The position numbers were made by a program, and so were the translations under genes. Below, in pieces: positions 13,128 through 17,292 of a stretch of DNA of 17,292 nucleotides (within the stretch, counting starts at the first letter, position 1; each line of letters opens with the position of its first letter). The stretch spans positions 1 through 17,292 of the forward strand of contig PWGL01000069.1 of NCBI GenBank assembly GCA_003554465.1. The letters run 5' to 3'. The notes below the pieces were generated by a model. That model made no database searches and was not told the DNA's origin. It worked only from the letters and a program-made list of their open reading frames with translations. The DNA is from Candidatus Pacearchaeota archaeon. Its GTDB lineage: Archaea; Nanobdellota; Nanobdellia; Pacearchaeales; GW2011-AR1.

Positions 13128-13167
13128 TAAAATAATCTAATATGGATCTTAGTAAAATAATCTAATA
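13128..13167 (+). repeat. Two 15-base direct repeats 25 bases apart
   Basis: taaaataatctaata occurs at 13128-13142 and again at 13153-13167, identical. The core ATAATCTAA recurs once more at 13226-13234. They lie 120-190 bases before the STT3 start and may be binding sites of a regulator, or AT-rich coincidence. Confidence 0.55.
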
Positions 13168-13286
13168 AGACCAGATAAAAACCTATAAACCAAATAAATA
13201 GTCAAAATTGAAAAAGTGGCTTGCCATAATCTAAATCAAAAATTATAATTAGCAATAATGCCTAATCAAACCTGTTTAAGATAATG

Positions 13287-13294
13287 TTTTTAAA
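13287..13294 (+). promoter_or_regulatory. TATA box for the STT3-GT9-LicD operon
   Basis: TTTTTAAA is centred about 25 bases before the ATG at 13316 but only about 19 before the ATG at 13310. By the spacing seen at the other genes, the second ATG would be the leaderless start. Confidence 0.55.
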
Positions 13295-13309
13295 GGGGTT
13301 TTTATTAAA

Positions 13310-16036
13310 ATGGCTATGACAGGTGCCATAAATAAAGAGAATTTTTCAAAAGGAAAAGAAGTATTTTTAAATGTTGCAAAAGACAAGAGGTTTCAATTAG
13401 GTTTAACAATAATTATTTTCTTATTAATTTTAATTTCTAGCTCAGATATAAGAACTTCAAATCTAGATTTATTGAAAGATGAGACAACTGACGACTATAT
13501 CCCTACTGCTCTTGACCCATATTATTTTTTGAGAATGACTGAAACAATTCTTGAGGAGGGGGGCAGGCCTGAAGAAGATATTATGAGATTTCCGTCTTCA
13601 GAGACTAGCTTCCACCCTGAAATTTGGCCAGGTTATACTGTTTGGATATATCACGGAGCTAATCTATTTGGGGATTATTCGATAAGATACATTGCAGTTA
13701 TTTTCCCAGTTATCTTTTTTGCCCTTACCTTGATTGCTTTCTTTGCTATAATTTATATATTGACAAAGTCAAAAAGTACTGCACTAATTAGTTGTGCGTT
13801 ACTAGCCTATATACCCTCTTACCTTTATAGAAGTATGGCTGGTTTTTATGATCACGAATCTAATGGTACTTTCTTTTTTCTTTTAACATTAATTGTCTTT
13901 ACCTTTGCTATTAAATTTCTAAGTATGAGTAAAGATGCTAGAAAAGATTTACTGAAAAGTGTGGGGTATGGGTTGTTGGTAGCCTTATTTAGTGCATTAA
14001 CAATGCTTAACTGGAGAGGTATTGCAAATTTTGTTTTTATGGTAATTCCTCTGGCTTTCTTTATATTATATCTGGTTAAGTCAAAAAAAGAGAAAAATTT
14101 ATGGTCTTACCTTATTTTCTTTTTTCTTTTTATCTTTGCTACACCTCTTTTCACACATATTATGGGTTATGACTATTTGAGCGTATTTGAAAGGTCTTTC
14201 CTGTCTACTCAAGGCCTAATTAATATATTTGTACTTGGTTTTATAGCTATAGATATATCTGTTGTAAACTTATTGAAAAAGAAACAATTTTCAAATATTG
14301 TAAAAAAGTACAGGGTTAAAGAGTATAGAGTAATATATAGTTTAATTTTTCTAATTTTACTTGCAATTATTTTATTCACATTATCGGGTAGAAATATATT
14401 TAAGATAGTTTATGATATCATTCGTGATCTCTTGCAGCCTTTTGGTCAAAGCAGGGTGGGTGGAACTGTTGCAGAGAATAGACCCGCAAATTTAGATGAC
14501 TGGATAAGTCAGAAAGGTAGAATACTGCTATGGTTATTCTATATAGGTATGGTTATTATTGGTTTTGAAATAGCTAGAGGTTTAAGAGAGAGTAAGAATA
14601 TGATTTTCTTTGGACTGGCATGGTTGCTAATGATTTCAGGAATATTATTTAACGGATCTCTCCCAAAAAGTGAGTGGGCTTATCTGTTTAGCTTATTGAT
14701 TTTTGCAGCAGTAGCAGGATATGTTTACTTGGAAGATGAATTTGACATTAGTCCTGAATTAATAGTCATTACTTCGTGGATGTTCTTTATGCTTATAGGG
14801 GGTAGCGGTGCAGTTAGATTATTTTTTGTTACAACACCTCTTGTTTGTTTTATTTCAGGATATTCTTTCTTTAAATCTCTAGATTATACGAAAGCTACAA
14901 AAGATAAGGATTTTAAAATAATATTTGCTATTGCAACCCTCATTATATTGGCTATTCTTGTCTTTGCATCTTTTGGGTTTTACGTGTCAAGCTCATCTCA
15001 GGCAGAAAGAACAGGTCCTGGAGCTAATTTGCAATGGCAGAGATCCATGCAGTGGGTCAGAGAAGAAACACCTGAGGATTCCTTATTCTTGCATTGGTGG
15101 GATTATGGTTATTGGGTCCAAACGCTTGGAGAAAGAACAACTATTGCTGATGGAGGTCATGTGCAACAGGCTTTCCAGAACCATCTAATTGGTAGACATG
15201 TTTTAACCACCCCTAGGCCCGAAACAGCCTTAAGTTATATGAAAACTCATGATGTTACTCATTTATTGATAGATCCTACAGATTTAGGAAAATACGGGGC
15301 ATATTCTAAAATTGGTAGTGGTCCGGAAGGTGTAGACAGGGAAAGTAGAATACCCATAATACCTGTTGATGAAAGACAAACAGAGGAAAAAGCTAATTCT
15401 ACTATAAAATTTTATTCAGGAGGTTCGCCTATTGATAAAGACATTATTTATAGGGAAGATGGTAAGGACATATTTATACATGAAGGGTTTGAGGTTAAAA
15501 ATAATAGACTGCACCACGGTTTAGGAGGGGTAAGGATAGAATATAGAAATAATAATAATACAATTAAAAATGCAAAAGCTATATTTCTGAATAAGGGAGA
15601 TCTTGTAGAATTACCCTTGAGATATGTTTATCTTAATGGAGATATAATTGACTTTGGAAGGGGTATAAATGCAACACTTAGAATTTTACCTTCAATTGAG
15701 CAAGATCAAAGAGGTACTAGTGTTAATCGACTTGGATCAGTAATTTATTTGAGTGAAAAAACTACGGATAGCTTATTCGCGCAAATCTACCTTATGGATG
15801 ACCCACATAATAGATATCCTTCTCTTCAGGTAGCCCATAAGGAAGACGATATGACAGTAGAAAGTTTGAAAATGCAAGGACTAGATGTAAAAGATTTTAT
15901 ATATTATCGGGGTTTAAGAGGTCCTATTAAAATATGGGATGTTAGCTATCCGGACAATATAGAAACACATAAGATGTTACTAGAAAGAGACCATGACTTC
16001 GGAGATGGTGATAATTTAGAGTTTGTGAAAGAATAA
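13310..16036 (+). CDS. aglB: Oligosaccharyltransferase STT3/AglB
   Basis: Single-subunit membrane enzyme that transfers a lipid-linked glycan to Asn in N-x-S/T sequons on the outer face of the membrane. The 908 residues have a multi-span N-terminal half (first span at about 31-46) and a soluble C-terminal domain from about residue 560. Catalytic landmarks are in place: D69 in 'LDPYYFL', D181 and E183 in 'YDHES' (metal/acceptor-binding acidic residues), E389 in 'TVAE' (the TIxE-type loop motif), and the diagnostic W596-W597-D598-Y599-G600. Every key residue I looked for is present. The reported start is 13310; ATG 13316, two codons in, fits the promoter better. It heads an operon with a GT9 gene 1 base later. 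Confidence 0.93.
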   Translation: MAMTGAINKENFSKGKEVFLNVAKDKRFQLGLTIIIFLLILISSSDIRTSNLDLLKDETTDDYIPTALDPYYFLRMTETILEEGGRPEEDIMRFPSSETSFHPEIWPGYTVWIYHGANLFGDYSIRYIAVIFPVIFFALTLIAFFAIIYILTKSKSTALISCALLAYIPSYLYRSMAGFYDHESNGTFFFLLTLIVFTFAIKFLSMSKDARKDLLKSVGYGLLVALFSALTMLNWRGIANFVFMVIPLAFFILYLVKSKKEKNLWSYLIFFFLFIFATPLFTHIMGYDYLSVFERSFLSTQGLINIFVLGFIAIDISVVNLLKKKQFSNIVKKYRVKEYRVIYSLIFLILLAIILFTLSGRNIFKIVYDIIRDLLQPFGQSRVGGTVAENRPANLDDWISQKGRILLWLFYIGMVIIGFEIARGLRESKNMIFFGLAWLLMISGILFNGSLPKSEWAYLFSLLIFAAVAGYVYLEDEFDISPELIVITSWMFFMLIGGSGAVRLFFVTTPLVCFISGYSFFKSLDYTKATKDKDFKIIFAIATLIILAILVFASFGFYVSSSSQAERTGPGANLQWQRSMQWVREETPEDSLFLHWWDYGYWVQTLGERTTIADGGHVQQAFQNHLIGRHVLTTPRPETALSYMKTHDVTHLLIDPTDLGKYGAYSKIGSGPEGVDRESRIPIIPVDERQTEEKANSTIKFYSGGSPIDKDIIYREDGKDIFIHEGFEVKNNRLHHGLGGVRIEYRNNNNTIKNAKAIFLNKGDLVELPLRYVYLNGDIIDFGRGINATLRILPSIEQDQRGTSVNRLGSVIYLSEKTTDSLFAQIYLMDDPHNRYPSLQVAHKEDDMTVESLKMQGLDVKDFIYYRGLRGPIKIWDVSYPDNIETHKMLLERDHDFGDGDNLEFVKE

Positions 16037-16037
16037 A

Positions 16038-17189
16038 ATGGTAAAATTGAAAAAGCAAAGAATAATAGATAATTCTTTAGGAAAAATTTTATGTTTTTCT
16101 ACAAAATCAAAAAAATATAAGAAGAGGGAAAATCCTGAAAAAATAATAGTTTATAGGTTAAGTGCTATTGGCGATTCAATTCTCCTCTTGCCTATGTTGA
16201 AAAGGCTGAAAGAGAAGAATAAATCTGAAATAATAGTTGTCTGTTCTAAAGAAAACAAAGTTGTCTTCGAAAATCAAAAGTTTGTAGATAAAATAATTTT
16301 ATTCGAAAACAATACATTAAATCCCTTTAAAATTTTAAAGTTTATAAAAAAAATAAAGGCAGAAAGGCCAGATGTTTCTATAGATACAACTCAAAGTCTT
16401 AACTTTTCCGCATTTCTATCTAATATAACCTCAAAATATAATATAGGTTTTGAAAATGTTAATAATAAAGTCAGAAATAAGAACTATAGTGAGTTAATTA
16501 AACTAGAGCCTAATGGGCATGTAATTTGGAGTTACTTTGATCTTTTAAAGCCTTTAGAAATAAATAGGCCAAAAAAACCAAAGATAGTTAAGCCAAAAAC
16601 AGGTAAAAATGAAAAAATTAAAATTAATGAAATATTTAAAAAAAACAAGATAAACAATAAAAAAGTGGTGGGGATACATGCACAAACATTAATGAAACAT
16701 AAAATGTGGCCTCTAAATAAATGGGCAAAATTGGTAACACATCTTACAAATAAAAATTACAATGTTATTTTAATAGGAAGTGAAAACGAAAAGGATCTTT
16801 CAGATAAATTAATGAAAAAAATCAAAGATATAGATAAGAATAGTAGGAAGAAAATAGTTAATCTTGTTGGAAAAACAAATCTAAAAGAAACAATTGCGTT
16901 AATGCCTTATTTTAAATTTTTTCTTGCAAATGATGGCGGTCCAATGCATATAGCAGCATCTTTTAATTTGCCTGTCATTGGTTTGTTTGGACCTGAAACA
17001 CCGGAAAGATATGCTCCTTTTAATAAAAAAAGTTTTGCTATTTACAAAGGAAAAGATTTTAAGTGTTCTCCTTGTATAAAAAGATATGATGGAAAAGAAT
17101 CAAAATGTGAAAATCCTGTTTGTTTAAAGAAAATAAAAATAAAAGATGTCAAAGAATCTATCAAAAAAATTGAGAGGATTTTAGGATGA
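16038..17189 (+). CDS. Glycosyltransferase family 9 (heptosyltransferase-like)
   Basis: GT-B-fold sugar transferase of the family that includes ADP-heptose:LPS heptosyltransferases; probably cytoplasmic and membrane-associated, extending a lipid-linked glycan. The 383 residues have a very basic N-terminal extension (1-34), then the first Rossmann segment 'VYRLSAIGDSILLLPML' at 38-54, the second-domain start near 'VVGIHAQT', 'MWPLNKWAKLV', 'VILIGSENE', and the donor-site signature D299-G-G-P-M-H304-IAAS, followed by 'LFGPETPERYAP'. A late cysteine group (CSPC, then two further Cys) is also usual in GT9 proteins. It starts 1 base after STT3 and overlaps the next gene by ATGA. The sugar donor is unknown; archaea lack LPS, so 'heptosyltransferase' names the family only. 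Lys, Asn and Ile content looks higher than in neighbours. Confidence 0.85.
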   Translation: MVKLKKQRIIDNSLGKILCFSTKSKKYKKRENPEKIIVYRLSAIGDSILLLPMLKRLKEKNKSEIIVVCSKENKVVFENQKFVDKIILFENNTLNPFKILKFIKKIKAERPDVSIDTTQSLNFSAFLSNITSKYNIGFENVNNKVRNKNYSELIKLEPNGHVIWSYFDLLKPLEINRPKKPKIVKPKTGKNEKIKINEIFKKNKINNKKVVGIHAQTLMKHKMWPLNKWAKLVTHLTNKNYNVILIGSENEKDLSDKLMKKIKDIDKNSRKKIVNLVGKTNLKETIALMPYFKFFLANDGGPMHIAASFNLPVIGLFGPETPERYAPFNKKSFAIYKGKDFKCSPCIKRYDGKESKCENPVCLKKIKIKDVKESIKKIERILG

Positions 17190-17292
17190 AAAAGAAAAGC
17201 CAACTTGAATGGGTTTCAAGATTATTAAACAAATATAAATTAGATTGGTTCTTAGATAGTGGAAGCTTGTTAGGAATAATAAGAGATAATAA
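17186..17292 (+). CDS. LicD-family protein, N-terminal fragment (cut by window end)
   Basis: Thirty-five codons are visible, starting at the ATG that overlaps the GT9 stop as ATGA. After a short basic helix, residues 21-35 read 'WFLDSGSLLGIIRDN', which matches the start of LicD/fukutin-type nucleotidyltransferase-fold domains (pattern 'FLDxGTLLGxxR'). Known relatives transfer phosphocholine or ribitol-phosphate onto glycans. By context this one could add a phospho-substituent to the glycan made by this operon; the substrate cannot be inferred. The call rests on one short but characteristic motif. Confidence 0.7.
   Translation, partial: MKKKSQLEWVSRLLNKYKLDWFLDSGSLLGIIRDN

Larger units (their letters stand above)
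13068..13309 (+). other. Longest intergenic region, upstream of STT3
   Basis: These 242 bases hold no reading frame longer than about 10 codons that I could support, no tRNA, and no clear C/D-box RNA motifs. They contain a 25-base-period repeat, a third copy of its core, and the STT3 TATA box near the right end. Compared with the short gaps elsewhere in the window, the length suggests regulation or a small RNA, but nothing more can be read directly. Confidence 0.5.

Noticed and set aside
13068..13309. tRNA or C/D-box guide RNA in the long intergenic gap
   Set aside because: No cloverleaf stems, T-loop consensus, or paired C (RTGATGA) and D (CTGA) boxes could be found by eye.
14925..15188. 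87-codon + frame inside STT3
   Set aside because: It is an out-of-frame overlap of the STT3 catalytic region, which has intact WWDYG coding in its own frame.
16038..17292. Recent horizontal transfer of the GT9-LicD segment
   Set aside because: It seems richer in Lys/Asn codons than its neighbours, but the whole window is AT-rich, overlap-style gene packing continues, and I see no flanking mobile element or integration site.

Overview
The window is a very AT-rich, gene-dense archaeal chromosome segment. It is archaeal because it carries ribosomal proteins found only in archaea and eukaryotes (eS4, eL32, eL19), an aIF1/SUI1 gene inside the ribosomal operon, archaeal SecY, a YidC-like DUF106 protein, prefoldin alpha, and TATA-type promoters about 25 bases upstream of start codons. 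Compact overlapping genes, the long N-terminal extension of uS14, the shortened uL18 and a probable ribose-1,5-bisphosphate isomerase suggest a reduced DPANN-type archaeon (Woesearchaeota/Pacearchaeota-like). That placement is inference; no phylogeny was run.

Bases 1-8564, all on +, are the distal half of the S10-spc-type ribosomal superoperon: tail of uS3, then uL29, aIF1, uS17, uL14, uL24, eS4, uL5, uS14, uS8, uL6, eL32, eL19, uL18, uS5, uL30, uL15 and SecY. Nearly all junctions overlap (ATGA, TAATG or 8 bases) or have gaps of about 25 bases or fewer, so this reads as one translationally coupled transcript. The RNase P subunit gene (Rpp29) that often lies between aIF1 and uS17 is absent, as is the adenylate kinase gene that often follows secY.

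Bases 8565-11836 hold separately transcribed single genes: the YidC-like insertase (Ylp/EMC3-type), prefoldin alpha, a convergent ribose-1,5-bisphosphate isomerase/eIF2B-family gene on the minus strand, a SpoIIM/DUF95-type membrane protein, and a 49-residue zinc-ribbon protein. Most have a TATA box placed so that transcription would begin at or next to the start codon (leaderless mRNA).

Bases 11837-17292 form a surface-glycan/N-glycosylation locus: a GPT/MraY-family phosphoglycosyltransferase (Alg7/AglH-like), a 36-residue single-span membrane microprotein with its own TATA elements, a 242-base intergenic region with short repeats, an STT3/AglB oligosaccharyltransferase, and two coupled downstream genes, a GT9 (heptosyltransferase-like) glycosyltransferase and the start of a LicD-family gene cut by the window end. 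The inferred scheme is that the GPT enzyme starts a lipid-linked glycan, GT9 extends it, LicD may add a phospho-substituent, and STT3 transfers the glycan to protein outside the cell.

I see no CRISPR array, insertion sequence, tRNA or rRNA. The most novel points are the STT3-GT9-LicD operon, the unrecognised microprotein beside it, the uniform leaderless promoter architecture, and the lysine-rich or acidic repeat-built C-terminal tails on several proteins.
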